Notes: generated by a model not told the origin, from the sequence alone. Shown: positions 28,632-38,261, numbered from the stretch's first letter. The stretch is DNA of 64,000 nucleotides from Betaproteobacteria bacterium (GCA_025356695.1 JANXSE010000016.1:1-64000), one strand, 5' to 3'. Made by a program: numbers and translations.

Positions 28632-30140
28632 ATGAGCAGCGAGCAATATGATGTAGTCGTCATCGGCGGCGGCAATGCCGCCTTGTGTGCCGCATTGTCG
28701 GCGCAGGAGAAAGGCGCCCGCGTGATCGTGATCGAACGCGCGCCGGAAGACAAACGCGGCGGCAACAGCGCCTACACCGGCGGTGGCTTTCGCATGGTGC
28801 ATCACGGCGCCGCCGACATCAAAAAGGTGGTGCCCGACCTTACCGACGACGAAATCTCGCGCTCGGATTTCGGTCAGTACACGGCCGGCGATTATCTCGA
28901 CGATCTAGGCCGCATCACCCAGTACTACATCGACCCCGATCTCGCCGAAACCATCGTCAACAACAGTTTCGACACCGTGCAATGGATGTGCGGGCGCGGC
29001 GCGCGCTTCATGCCCAACTACGGGCGCCAGGCCTATAACGTCAACGGTCGTTTCAAATTTTTCGGCGGCATTGTCATTTACGCCAACGGTGGCGGCCGCG
29101 GCCTGATGGAACTCCTTTACAAATCGCTCGACAAGCACGGCATCCCGGTGCGTTACGGCACGCAGGCAACCGAACTGGTGCGCGGCAAAAGCGGTGTCGA
29201 AGGGGTGCGCATTCGTTGCGACGGGGTTGAATCGGTCATCCGTGCACGCGCCGTCGTGCTTGCCTGCGGCGGCTTCGAAGCCAATCGCGAGATGCGAACC
29301 CGCTACCTTGGACCCGGCTTTGACATCGCAAAGGTGCGCGGCACGCGCTACAACACCGGCGACGGCATCAACATGGCGCTTGATATCGGCGCGCAATCGT
29401 ACGGACAGTGGTCCGGTTGCCATTCGGTGGCCTGGGAACGATATGCGGCCGATTTTGGCGACGTTGAACATCCACACGCCGGCTACCGCCACAGTTATCC
29501 CTTCGGCATTATGGTCAACTCTGAAGGCAAGCGCTTTTGTGACGAAGGCGCCGACTTCCGTAACTACACCTATGCGAAATACGGGCGAGTCGTGCTGCAA
29601 CAACCGGGAAGTTTCGCCTGGCAAATCTTCGACCAGCAGGTCAAACATCTGATGCGCGACGAATACAAACTGCGCGGCGCCACCAAGGTGCAGGCCGATA
29701 CGCTAGAGCAGCTCGTCGAAAAAATGCAGGACGTACACCCGCAGAACTTCCTCGACACCATGCGCGAATACAACGCCGCGGTGAAAAAAGACGTGGCTTT
29801 CGATCCCAACATCCGCGACGGCCGCGGCACCAGCGGCCTCGCCGTCGACAAGACCAACTGGGCCAACACGCTGGAGAAACCGCCGTTCGAGGCCTATTCG
29901 GTTGGCTGCGGCATCACCTTCACCTTCGGCGGCCTCAAGATCAATCCCGACGCCCATGTGCTCGACATCGAAGACGCGCCGATCCCCGGCCTCTATGCAG
30001 CAGGCGAACTGATCGGCGGTCTGTATTACTTCAACTATCCCGGCAGCACCGGACTGATGGCCGGCGCAGTGTTCGGCCGCATCGCCGGGAGAGCAGCGGC
30101 AGCACACGCCTGTTCACTTACCGCAGTAGCCGGCAAATGA
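28632..30140 (+). CDS. FAD-dependent tricarballylate dehydrogenase-like flavoprotein
   Basis: 502 residues. The N-terminus has the Rossmann FAD motif DVVVIGGGNAALCAALSAQEKGARVIVIERA. RGGNSAYTGGGFR, GFEANREMRTRYLG and the C-terminal GLYAAGELIGGLYYFNYPGSTGLMAGAVFGRIAG match the fumarate reductase/TcuA group. TcuA oxidises tricarballylate to cis-aconitate. The start at 28632 follows an ACGGGG sequence. The gene heads an operon with CapA-like, GntR, LeuC/LeuD-like, MmgE/PrpD and Bug genes, which supports a tricarboxylate or branched dicarboxylate substrate. The exact compound is inferred, not shown. Confidence 0.8.
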   Translation: MSSEQYDVVVIGGGNAALCAALSAQEKGARVIVIERAPEDKRGGNSAYTGGGFRMVHHGAADIKKVVPDLTDDEISRSDFGQYTAGDYLDDLGRITQYYIDPDLAETIVNNSFDTVQWMCGRGARFMPNYGRQAYNVNGRFKFFGGIVIYANGGGRGLMELLYKSLDKHGIPVRYGTQATELVRGKSGVEGVRIRCDGVESVIRARAVVLACGGFEANREMRTRYLGPGFDIAKVRGTRYNTGDGINMALDIGAQSYGQWSGCHSVAWERYAADFGDVEHPHAGYRHSYPFGIMVNSEGKRFCDEGADFRNYTYAKYGRVVLQQPGSFAWQIFDQQVKHLMRDEYKLRGATKVQADTLEQLVEKMQDVHPQNFLDTMREYNAAVKKDVAFDPNIRDGRGTSGLAVDKTNWANTLEKPPFEAYSVGCGITFTFGGLKINPDAHVLDIEDAPIPGLYAAGELIGGLYYFNYPGSTGLMAGAVFGRIAGRAAAAHACSLTAVAGK

Positions 30141-31285
30141 GCTTGACGGTGAGCGACTCGATTACCCTGCTGGGCTGTGGCGATGTTGGCCCGATTCATG
30201 AGCCGGTTGCCGATTTCTGCACGCTGGTAAAACCGGTACTGGCGACCGCCGACCTGCGCTTCGCGCAGGTCGAGCGCGTTTACTCCGAGCGCGGCGCCAT
30301 GCAGGTTCATTCGGGCGGCGAGCACACCAGGGTCAAACCCGGGATGGCATCTGTTTTCAGCGAATGCGGATTCGACGTCGTTTCCGTTGCCAGCAATCAC
30401 GCGATGGATTGGGGCCCTGACGCTTTAATGGACACGATTGCGTTGTTGCGCAGCCAAGGCATCAAGACCGTCGGCGCCGGCCGCAATCTTGCAGAGGCGC
30501 GTACGCCTGCAATCGTCGAACGCAAAGGCATCCGGGTTGCCTTCCTTGCCTACTGCTCGGTTTTGCGCGAAGGCTATGCCGCTGGAGAAAACCACCCGGG
30601 CGTGGCGCCGCTGCGGGTACACACCCATTATCGTGCGGCGGAATTCCAGCCCGGCATGCCGCCGCATACGATTACACAACCGTACGAGGAAGATCTCGCA
30701 GGCATGCTTGACGACATCGCAGCCGCGCGCAAGCAGGCCGATGCGGTGGTCGTATCTCTGCATTGGGGCCTGCATTTCATTCCGCGCACGATCGCCGGCT
30801 ACCAGCCTCTGGTGGCAAAAAAGGCGTTTGACGCAGGCGCCGACATCATTCTCGGCCATCATGCGCACATACCGAAGGCCATCGGCGTTTATGACGGCAA
30901 AGTCTGCTTTTACAGCCTCAGCAACTTCATCATGTCCGCGCCGCCTGCCAAGCCCGAGCGCTACGAAACCTTTGCAAAACGGTACGGCATTTCACTCGAC
31001 CCGGAATACCCGAATCTCCCGTATGGCGTCGATTCAAAGCGCAGCCTGATCGCAAAAGTCACCCTGAATCGCAACGGCGTGGCAGGCGCGTCTTTTCTGC
31101 CGGTAATGATCGACAAAAAACTGCGCCCTGAAGTACTGACGCCCAGAGACCCCCGTTTCGATGACAGTGTGCGGTATATGGAATGGGCATCGGAAGACTT
31201 CGAACACGTTTTTCGATGTGCCGGCAATGAAGTGATTATCAGTGGCGCGGCCGATTTGAAAACCGCCTCAACCGAAAAACCCTGA
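30137..31285 (+). CDS. CapA family (poly-gamma-glutamate synthesis-like) metallophosphatase-fold protein
   Basis: 382 residues. The calcineurin-like CapA fold is shown by ITLLGCGDVG at the start, VSVASNHAMDWGPDAL, VVVSLHWGLHF and ILGHHAHIPKAIGVYDG, which hold the metal-binding Asp/Asn/His positions. CapA proteins are linked to polyglutamate capsule export, but no CapB/C genes are here and there is no signal peptide. Its ATG overlaps the TcuA-like stop (ATGA), so it is part of this catabolic operon. A hydrolytic role on an intermediate is a speculative possibility. Confidence 0.78.
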   Translation: MSLTVSDSITLLGCGDVGPIHEPVADFCTLVKPVLATADLRFAQVERVYSERGAMQVHSGGEHTRVKPGMASVFSECGFDVVSVASNHAMDWGPDALMDTIALLRSQGIKTVGAGRNLAEARTPAIVERKGIRVAFLAYCSVLREGYAAGENHPGVAPLRVHTHYRAAEFQPGMPPHTITQPYEEDLAGMLDDIAAARKQADAVVVSLHWGLHFIPRTIAGYQPLVAKKAFDAGADIILGHHAHIPKAIGVYDGKVCFYSLSNFIMSAPPAKPERYETFAKRYGISLDPEYPNLPYGVDSKRSLIAKVTLNRNGVAGASFLPVMIDKKLRPEVLTPRDPRFDDSVRYMEWASEDFEHVFRCAGNEVIISGAADLKTASTEKP

Positions 31286-31318
31286 TCGCGCATTTGATGC
31301 CCTGATACGGAGAAACGA

Positions 31319-32035
31319 ATGGGATCGATCACAGCAATGCGACGCAAAACCGCTTCGCGCCCGACGAGCGCCGCCTCCGGCGTCGATCGCCAGTACGCCT
31401 CGCGCAGCAAACTCGTTTACGCCGAACTGCGCGAGGCGATCGAACAGGGCACGCTGAAACCCGGCGAGCGCGTGATGGAGGTCGAGATCGCGGAATGGCT
31501 GAAGGTCAGCCGCACGCCGGTGCGCGATGCATTGCGCCGGCTGGAGATGGAAGGCGTGCTGGCGCTCGAACCGCGCAACGGACTGGTCGTCTCCTCGCTC
31601 GATCGCCAGGCCATGGTCGAACTGTATGCCATGCGCGAGGTGCTCGAAGGCACGGCGGCCCGCCTCTGCGCAGAGCACGCGTCGGATTTCGAGCGTATGG
31701 AACTTGCGGAACTGGTCAAGCGCGAAGAAAAGCTGCGCGGCAATTTTGAGGCACTGGTGCGGCACAACCGCCTCATACACGAAGCGGTGCATTGCGGTGC
31801 ACACAACCGTTATCTCGAAAAAAGCCTCGCTGCGGTCAACGATTCGATGTGGCTGCTGGGCAAGAGCCAGATGCTGCTGCCGCATCGCGCAAAAACCGCG
31901 GAAAGCGAGCACCGCGAACTCGCCGCCGCCATTCTCAAACGCGATGCAGCGGCGGCCGAAGAGGCGGCGCGACGTCATGTGCGTTCGGCGCAACGCGAAC
32001 GCCTGAAGCAGCTGTTTCCCGGCAAACGCGACTGA
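31319..32035 (+). CDS. GntR-family transcriptional regulator (FadR/FCD type)
   Basis: 238 residues. The winged helix (about 25-90) contains ERVMEVEIAEWLKVSRTPVRDALRRLEMEGVL, the classical GntR helix-turn-helix. The C-terminal all-helical FCD ligand domain (about 95-230) has MREVLEGTAARLCAEHA and FHRLIHEAVH-like sequence with His residues that often bind metal and carboxylates. FadR/FCD regulators usually respond to organic acids and repress nearby catabolic genes, so it is the likely regulator of this island. The GGAGAAACGA before the ATG is a plausible ribosome site. Confidence 0.9.
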   Translation: MGSITAMRRKTASRPTSAASGVDRQYASRSKLVYAELREAIEQGTLKPGERVMEVEIAEWLKVSRTPVRDALRRLEMEGVLALEPRNGLVVSSLDRQAMVELYAMREVLEGTAARLCAEHASDFERMELAELVKREEKLRGNFEALVRHNRLIHEAVHCGAHNRYLEKSLAAVNDSMWLLGKSQMLLPHRAKTAESEHRELAAAILKRDAAAAEEAARRHVRSAQRERLKQLFPGKRD

Positions 32036-32065
32036 CACTGACGCAAACGCAGGCCCACAACCATC

Positions 32066-33346
32066 ATGGCACAAACGATTGCCGAGAAACTATTCTCGCA
32101 CCATAACCTCGCAGACAAAACCGTGCAGTGCGGCGATTTCCTCGAGGCGCGCATCGACGGCGCGATGATGCATTATCACGCCAACGAGCCGATGTACGAT
32201 CTGGCGCTGCAAGCCGGCTTCAAGGACGGCCTGCCGCGCGTGTGGGATTGCGACCGCATCCACGTACTGCTCGATCATCATCAGCCCACACTCTCGCAAA
32301 AGCAGGCCGACGAGAACGCGCTGATCCGGCGCGAAGTTGAACGGCTGGGCATCAAATCCTTTCACGATTCCGAACCCGGCATCGCGCACCAGATGATGGC
32401 CGACTACGGCCTGATGCGGCCGGGCGAGATCGTCGTCGGCAATGACTCGCATACGATCAGTTACGGCGCGCTCAATTGCGGCGGCCTCGGCATCACGCGC
32501 GCCGACATGCTCTACGTCCTGCTGTTCGGAGAGTTATGGTTTCAGGTGCCGCCGACGCTAAAACTGGTGCTGAACGGCAGGCAACCGAATTACCCGATCG
32601 CCAAGGACATCATCCTGCATCTGGCCGGACAGTACGGCGACGACTTTGCCGGCAGTATGTCGATCGAATATGCTGGCACGCTGGTGCCGCAGCTGTCGAT
32701 CGACAGCCGCATGTGCCTGTCCGCGCACGGTGTCGAAGTCGGCGCCAAGCTGGCAATGTTTCCCTGCGACGACAAGACGCGCGAATTTCTCAGAACGCGC
32801 ACGGATAAGCCGTTTGAGCCGATCGCCGCCGATGCCGGTGCCGTCTACGAAAAAGAAATCGTGCTCGATGTCGATACGATGCCGTTTGCGGTCGCCAAGC
32901 CGCACCAGTTCGGCAACGTCGGCCCGGTCGCAGACGTCGCCGGCGTGGCGATTCAACAGGCCATCATCGGTTCCTGCGCCAACGGCCGTTTCGAGGACAT
33001 CGAGATCGCGGCGCGCATGCTGAAGGGGCGCAAGGTTGCCAAAGGCATGCGTTTCCTGATTTCGCCCGCCTCGCAGCAGGTCTACCTGCAATGCATCAAG
33101 GCGGGACTCGTCGAAACTCTGATCGAAGCCGGCGCCCAGGTTATTACGCCGGGCTGCGGCGTCTGCCAGCCCAAGGTCGGCTATCTATCGGACGGCGAAG
33201 CCTGCATCACGGCGACCACGCGCAATTTCAAGGGCCGCAAGGGCAGCATGAAAGCGGATATCTATCTGGCCGGGCCGCTGACCGTTGCTGCCGCTGCGGT
33301 CGCCGGCAAAATCATCGATCCACGCGAGGTATTCGATGGCATTTGA
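32066..33346 (+). CDS. Aconitase-family hydratase large subunit (LeuC/DmdA-like)
   Basis: 426 residues, the size of 3-isopropylmalate dehydratase or dimethylmaleate hydratase large subunits. The 4Fe-4S ligands are C304 (GSCANGR), C364 and C367 (GCGVC). The motif DSHT (VVGNDSHTISYGALNCGG) is conserved. Members isomerise hydroxy-di- or tricarboxylates by dehydration and rehydration. No other leucine genes are nearby, so it probably serves the catabolic island rather than leucine synthesis. It overlaps the small-subunit gene by 11 bases. Confidence 0.87.
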   Translation: MAQTIAEKLFSHHNLADKTVQCGDFLEARIDGAMMHYHANEPMYDLALQAGFKDGLPRVWDCDRIHVLLDHHQPTLSQKQADENALIRREVERLGIKSFHDSEPGIAHQMMADYGLMRPGEIVVGNDSHTISYGALNCGGLGITRADMLYVLLFGELWFQVPPTLKLVLNGRQPNYPIAKDIILHLAGQYGDDFAGSMSIEYAGTLVPQLSIDSRMCLSAHGVEVGAKLAMFPCDDKTREFLRTRTDKPFEPIAADAGAVYEKEIVLDVDTMPFAVAKPHQFGNVGPVADVAGVAIQQAIIGSCANGRFEDIEIAARMLKGRKVAKGMRFLISPASQQVYLQCIKAGLVETLIEAGAQVITPGCGVCQPKVGYLSDGEACITATTRNFKGRKGSMKADIYLAGPLTVAAAAVAGKIIDPREVFDGI

Positions 33347-33857
33347 TCTCAACCGCACGCTGCGTGGGCGCGTCTGGAAATTCGGCGATTCGATCGAGAC
33401 CGACGCCATCAACCCGTATTACCGCTATCCGACCATGGACGAACTCAAGCTGCACACCATGGAAGCCTACCGCCCGGAATTCCCGAAAGAGGTCAAAGCA
33501 GGCGACATTCTGGTCGCCGGCCGCAATTTCGGCTGCGGCTCGAGCCGTCCCGGTCTGGTGCTGCGCGAAGTCGGCATCGCAGTCATCCTCGCCGAATCGG
33601 TGTCGAGGCTTTTCCTGCGCAACAGCATCGCGCGCGCGATTCCGATCTTCGTGGCACCCGGCATCACAAAGATTGTCGAGGATGGCGCGACCCTCGACGT
33701 CGATTACCCGGCCGGTGTGGCGCGTGTGCCCGCCACCGGCGCCAGCGTCGAATTGCGTAAATTCCCGCCAGTGATTGAACAGATTTTTGCAGCCGGCGGA
33801 CTGCCCGAGTCGGCCTATGCACGCTACATGCGTGAATCCGCAAAGCAGAGCAACTGA
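33336..33857 (+). CDS. Aconitase-family hydratase small subunit (LeuD/DmdB-like)
   Basis: 173 residues from the ATG at 33336. It has the swivelling-domain signature AGRNFGCGSSRPGLVLREVGIAVILAESVSRLFLRNSI with the substrate-binding GCGSSR loop, and WKFGDSIETDAINPYY at the N-terminus. It pairs with the preceding large subunit to form a two-chain hydratase. The start lies 11 bases inside that gene, consistent with coupled translation. Confidence 0.88.
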   Translation: MAFDLNRTLRGRVWKFGDSIETDAINPYYRYPTMDELKLHTMEAYRPEFPKEVKAGDILVAGRNFGCGSSRPGLVLREVGIAVILAESVSRLFLRNSIARAIPIFVAPGITKIVEDGATLDVDYPAGVARVPATGASVELRKFPPVIEQIFAAGGLPESAYARYMRESAKQSN

Positions 33858-33888
33858 AAGCTGATCGAGGGCCAGACGTGGAATCCGC

Positions 33889-35307
33889 ATGAACACCGGC
33901 AGCGACGGCGCAACCCATCTGCTCGCGCAGCACGCGGCAACCCTTTCCTATGAAGCCTTGCCCGCAGCGCTCGTCAACATGCTCAAACAATGCGTGCTCG
34001 ACACGCTGGGCGTGACGATCGGCGCCAGCGGTCTTGCTGCGGAGGCGAAAACGCTGGCCGATTACGTCAATGAATTCGACGGCAAAGCGGACAGCACGCT
34101 GCTCGGTTTCGGCAGCAAGGCGCCCGCGGCATGGGCAGCGCTCGTCAACGGCAGCCTCGGCCATATGCTCGATTACGACGATGTCGGCGCCGGCGGCCAC
34201 GTCAGCATCGTCACCATACCGGTCGCGCTGGCGCTCGCGGAGAAGCACGGCAAAATCAGCGGCCGCGATCTGATCGCCGCCATTGCAGCCGGCACCGACA
34301 TCCACACGCGGCTGAATCAAGCCATCAGCATTCCGGACTGGACCATTGCCGAAGGCTGGTTCCCGACGCAGATGTTCGGTTTCATCTCGGGCACTGCGAC
34401 GGCGGGCCGCCTGCTCGGCCTTGATGCCGCGCAAATGGAAAACGCGCTCGGCATCGGTTTCAACCAGATGAGTGGCAGCCGCCAGATGGCGGTCGGCGCA
34501 GCGACGCATATGCGTTCGATGCAGGCCGGCTTCTCCGGACAGGGCGCGGTGCTCGCCGCAGAACTCGCACAACGCGGCATCGTCGGCTCGAAACAAATTA
34601 TCGAAGGCCGCTACGGCCTCTACCGCACGTATGTACGCGACGCCTCACCGGACTGGAACGCGCTGCTGGGCGGCCTCGGAAGGGAATTTCCGCTGCTGGC
34701 CAAACACGGCTTCAAAGTGTGGCCCGCTTGCGGTTACACGCGCGCTACCAACACCGCAGTACTCGAACTGCGCAATGAACACCATCTGCAACCCGACGAC
34801 GTCGAAACGATCACGGTCATCGGCGGCACCGGCGGCGCGCAATTGCTGTCCGAACCGCTCGAAGCGAAACGCCGCCCCAAACTTTCCATCGACGGCAAGT
34901 TCAGCATTCCGTTTACGACGGCGATCATGATGACGCATGGCGATGTGCGTTTGCGTGATTACACCGATGCGGCGCTGCGCGACCCCGCCGTGCTGGCGAT
35001 GGCCGACCGCGTGAGCTGGCGCGCCGACCCCGCTGCAACGGTGCCTGTCGGCGGCGAATCGGCATTATCGCGCCCCACCGTCGAGATCCGACTGCGCGAC
35101 GGCCGCTTGCTCTCGCGCAAGGCCGACGGCGTGCCCGGCGACCCGCGTCACCCGGTGTCACAGGATCAGCTCGAAGCAAAATTCCGCGATTGCGTTTCGT
35201 TTGCGGCCAGGCCTGTCGCCGCGAAAAATGTCGAACGCGCAATTGCCTTGATCCGCGATCTCGAAGACATCGACGATGTCGCTGAGATCGTCCGCGTTTT
35301 GTCTTGA
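33889..35307 (+). CDS. MmgE/PrpD family protein
   Basis: 472 residues covering the full MmgE/PrpD fold. Recognisable parts are LVNMLKQCVLDTLGVTIGASG, HMLDYDDVGAGGHVS (the HxxDYDD region near the active site), GSRQMAVGAATHMRSMQAGFSGQGAVLAAELAQRG and KVWPACGYTRATNTA. The family includes 2-methylcitrate dehydratase (PrpD) and cis-aconitate decarboxylase, both acting on tricarboxylic acids. It lies after the LeuC/D-like hydratase and before two Bug proteins, which fits use of a tricarboxylate-type substrate. Which activity it has cannot be told from the sequence. Confidence 0.88.
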   Translation: MNTGSDGATHLLAQHAATLSYEALPAALVNMLKQCVLDTLGVTIGASGLAAEAKTLADYVNEFDGKADSTLLGFGSKAPAAWAALVNGSLGHMLDYDDVGAGGHVSIVTIPVALALAEKHGKISGRDLIAAIAAGTDIHTRLNQAISIPDWTIAEGWFPTQMFGFISGTATAGRLLGLDAAQMENALGIGFNQMSGSRQMAVGAATHMRSMQAGFSGQGAVLAAELAQRGIVGSKQIIEGRYGLYRTYVRDASPDWNALLGGLGREFPLLAKHGFKVWPACGYTRATNTAVLELRNEHHLQPDDVETITVIGGTGGAQLLSEPLEAKRRPKLSIDGKFSIPFTTAIMMTHGDVRLRDYTDAALRDPAVLAMADRVSWRADPAATVPVGGESALSRPTVEIRLRDGRLLSRKADGVPGDPRHPVSQDQLEAKFRDCVSFAARPVAAKNVERAIALIRDLEDIDDVAEIVRVLS

Positions 35308-35316
35308 GCATTTAAT

Positions 35317-36264
35317 ATGAAAACAACCGCCCTCCTGCTCGCGATACTTGGTTCGACTGCACATGCCGCCGACTACCCTGCGCGCCCGATCCGCATCCTC
35401 GTCGGCTTTCAACCCGGCGGCGGCAGCGACATCATGGCGCGCGCGGCCGGGCAAAAACTCGCCGAGCGCTGGAACACGCCGGTGGTGGCCGACAACCGCC
35501 CCGGCGCCGGCGGTACCATTGCGATGGACATCGGCCACAAGGCGGCGCCCGACGGCTATACGCTGCTGATACTGTCGGGCAGTCTGGTCACCAACGCGAC
35601 GCTGGTGACGCGCGTGCCCTACGATATTCGCGCCGCGTTTTCTCCCATAACGCAACTGACCTCGCAACCCTATGTGTTGCTCGAACATCCCTCGGTGCCG
35701 GCGAAATCGGTGCGTGAGCTCATCGCTTATGCGAAAGCCAATGCCGACAAGCTGAATTACGCGTCGTCGGGCACCGGCTCCTCGGCCCATCTCGGTATGG
35801 AACTGTTCAAGTCGATGACACAGACCAAAATGGAACATGTGCCGTACAAAGGCAGCGGTCCGGCGCTGATCGATCTGCTCGGCGGCCAGGTGCAGTTGCT
35901 GCTGGCGAGTGCAATCTCCTCGGCGCCGCACCTCAACAGCGGCAAGTTGCGCGCGCTCGGCGTCACCAGCGGCAAGCGTTCGCCCAACCTGCCGCAACTG
36001 CCGACCATCGCCGAGGCCGGCGTGCCCGGTTATGACGTCACCGGCTGGTACGGCATCGTTGCACCGGCCGGCACGCCGCCAGCCATCGTGCGCAAGCTCA
36101 GCACCGAGCTCGGCCGCGCGATGCATACGCCGGAGGTCATGGAAAAACTCGCCGCTGACGGCACCGAAGCGTTGACCGGCACGCCGGAAGAATTCAGAAA
36201 CACGATCACCAAGGAAATCGACAAATGGACGCAGCTCGTCAAAACCACCGGACTGAAGCTGTAA
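35317..36264 (+). CDS. Bug-type substrate-binding protein, first of a tandem pair
   Basis: 315 residues with a short signal peptide (MKTTALLLAILGSTAHA). It has YPARPIRILVGFQPGGGSDIMAR and ADNRPGAGGTIAMDIGHKAAPDGYT ligand loops and the VPYKGSGPALIDLLGGQVQ segment typical of the family. It begins 9 bases after the MmgE/PrpD stop, and its own stop overlaps the start of the next Bug gene by one base (TAATG). Two adjacent receptors in one operon suggest two related ligands or a recent duplication. Confidence 0.94.
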   Translation: MKTTALLLAILGSTAHAADYPARPIRILVGFQPGGGSDIMARAAGQKLAERWNTPVVADNRPGAGGTIAMDIGHKAAPDGYTLLILSGSLVTNATLVTRVPYDIRAAFSPITQLTSQPYVLLEHPSVPAKSVRELIAYAKANADKLNYASSGTGSSAHLGMELFKSMTQTKMEHVPYKGSGPALIDLLGGQVQLLLASAISSAPHLNSGKLRALGVTSGKRSPNLPQLPTIAEAGVPGYDVTGWYGIVAPAGTPPAIVRKLSTELGRAMHTPEVMEKLAADGTEALTGTPEEFRNTITKEIDKWTQLVKTTGLKL

Positions 36265-37238
36265 TGATGCGCAATATTTTTATCGCAATCACTGCAATGG
36301 CCTGCACACACGCGGCTGCGCAAGGCAAAAGCGCAGAGGCAGTTTATCCGGACAAGCCGGTACGTTTTCTGGTCGGGCAGTCGCCGGGCGGCGCCACCGA
36401 TGTCGTGGCGCGCGCGGTGTCGCAGAAAATGACCGAGAACCTCGGGCTTTCAGTCGTAGTCGATAACCGCACCGGTGCATCAGGCTCGATTGCAGCGCAA
36501 ATGGTGTCGAAAAGCACGCCAGACGGCTACAACATCCTCATCATTTCGAGCAGTTTCTCGATCAATCCCAGCCTCTATACGAACCTGCCGTTCGACCCTT
36601 TGAAAGATTTTTCCACCATTACGCTGATCGCAGAAGCACCGTTCCTGCTGGTGGTGCATCCTTCAATGGCGGTAAAAACAGTGGGCGATTTGGTCGCTGC
36701 AGCAAAAGCCAAACCCGACACGCTTGCCTTCGGCTCCGGCGGAGTCGGCAGTTCGGGGCAGATGGCAGGCGAACTGTTCAAATATCTGACCGGCGCGAAA
36801 TTGATTCATGTGCCGTATAAAGGCGCCGGCCCGGCATTGATCGACGTCATCGGCGGACAGGTGACGATGACATTCGGCAGCGTGATCTCCTCGCTCGGCC
36901 ACGTGCGCACCGGCAAATTAAAAGCGCTGGGAGTCACCAGCGCAAAGCGCGCGCGCGCCCTGCCCGACATCCCGACCATCGCCGAAGCCGGTGTAAAGGG
37001 TTACGCCACCACCACCTGGTACGGCGCACTGGCGCCGGCGAATACGCGCCCGGCCGTCGTGCAGAAACTGAATGCAGAAATCAAGAAAGCGCTGAGCGCG
37101 CCGGAAGTCGGCGAACACATGGCAAAGGATGGCGCCGAGCCGGTGGGTAACACGCCGCAGCAGTTCCGCGAATTTCTGACGGCTGAAATCGGCAAATGGC
37201 GTGAAGTGGTAAAACACGCCGGCGTTAAAGTCGAATAA
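36264..37238 (+). CDS. Bug-type substrate-binding protein, second of a tandem pair
   Basis: 324 residues with a signal peptide (MMRNIFIAITAMACTHAAAQG). Motifs include YPDKPVRFLVGQSPGGATDVVAR, VDNRTGASGSIAAQMVSKSTPDGYN and VPYKGAGPALIDVIGGQVT. It is clearly related to but diverged from the Bug protein immediately upstream. It ends the catabolic operon that starts at 28632, and runs tail-to-tail with another Bug gene on the minus strand. Confidence 0.94.
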   Translation: MMRNIFIAITAMACTHAAAQGKSAEAVYPDKPVRFLVGQSPGGATDVVARAVSQKMTENLGLSVVVDNRTGASGSIAAQMVSKSTPDGYNILIISSSFSINPSLYTNLPFDPLKDFSTITLIAEAPFLLVVHPSMAVKTVGDLVAAAKAKPDTLAFGSGGVGSSGQMAGELFKYLTGAKLIHVPYKGAGPALIDVIGGQVTMTFGSVISSLGHVRTGKLKALGVTSAKRARALPDIPTIAEAGVKGYATTTWYGALAPANTRPAVVQKLNAEIKKALSAPEVGEHMAKDGAEPVGNTPQQFREFLTAEIGKWREVVKHAGVKVE

Positions 37239-37271
37239 AAGTCCGCCCGGGTACACCACACCCGTTCGCCG

Positions 37272-38261
37272 CTACAGATCCTGCTGCATTTTGAAGTCGA
37301 GTATCACTTTTTTGAATTTCTCGGCGTCGCGCTTGACCACTTCGGCAAACTGCTCCGGAGAGCCGGTCATGATTTCAAAGCCCTGCGACGTGATCTGGTT
37401 TCTGATGTCGGGCTGATTGACGATCTGCGTGATCTCGCGGTTGTAGGCGTTCACCACCGCGGCCGGCGTCTTCGCCGGCGCAAACACGCCGTACCACATG
37501 CTGATTTCAAAACCGGGCAGTCCGCTCTCGGCGAGAGTGGGCACGTTCGGGATCATCGGGTCGCGCTTCGCGCTCGTCGTGCCGAGGATTTTCATCTTGC
37601 CGGCATCGACCTGCGCATTGACGCCGCCGTAGGGCGTCAGCACGAAATGCGATTCGCCGGAAATTACGGCGATCACCGCGGGCGCACCACCCTTGTAGGG
37701 CACGTTGTTCATGTCGATGCCGGCCATCGCCTTGATCGCGTTGGTGGCGATTTCACCGGTGGCGCCGGCAATCGCGACGTTCACAGAACCCGGCTTCGCT
37801 TTCGCCAGCGCAATGATGTCCCTGATCGATTTTGCGTCAAGCCTGGGATTGGCGGCCAGCACGAGACCGGCACCGAAGACGTTGACCACCGGAATGAAAT
37901 CACGCACCGGATCGTACGAAAGCTTGCGGTAGAGCGTGGCGTTGATCGCGTGTGTACCGGTATTGCCGACGCCGAGCACGCTGCCGTCCGGCGCCGCGCG
38001 CGCGACGAATTCGCCGGCGGTGATGCCGTTGGCGCTCGGTTTGTTATCGACGATCACATTCTGTTTGATCGACTCCGAAAGCTTCGGCGAAATCCAGCGC
38101 GCCAGTAAATCGCTCGGTCCCGCCGCAGCGTTCGGCACGATGATCACAACCTGCTTTTGCGGGATCAGCGTGTTGAGCGCCTGCGCGCCGGCCAGCGCCG
38201 GCATGACAAGCGCGGCGGCGGCGACAAACGCGTGTTTTTTGAGCAACAGGGACTGCTTCAT
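37272..38261 (-). CDS. Bug-type substrate-binding protein
   Basis: 329 residues from the ATG at 38261, preceded by AAGGAGGAATAC, an excellent ribosome site. The signal peptide is MKQSLLLKKHAFVAAAALV...GAQA. The mature part opens LNTLIPQKQVVIIVPNAAAGPSDLLARWISPKL, which departs from the usual YPxKPIR consensus; the ligand loop is VDNKPSANGITAGEFVARAAPDGS. It is a single-gene unit between two plus-strand operons, convergent with the tandem Bug pair. Confidence 0.92.
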   Translation of the reverse strand: MKQSLLLKKHAFVAAAALVMPALAGAQALNTLIPQKQVVIIVPNAAAGPSDLLARWISPKLSESIKQNVIVDNKPSANGITAGEFVARAAPDGSVLGVGNTGTHAINATLYRKLSYDPVRDFIPVVNVFGAGLVLAANPRLDAKSIRDIIALAKAKPGSVNVAIAGATGEIATNAIKAMAGIDMNNVPYKGGAPAVIAVISGESHFVLTPYGGVNAQVDAGKMKILGTTSAKRDPMIPNVPTLAESGLPGFEISMWYGVFAPAKTPAAVVNAYNREITQIVNQPDIRNQITSQGFEIMTGSPEQFAEVVKRDAEKFKKVILDFKMQQDL

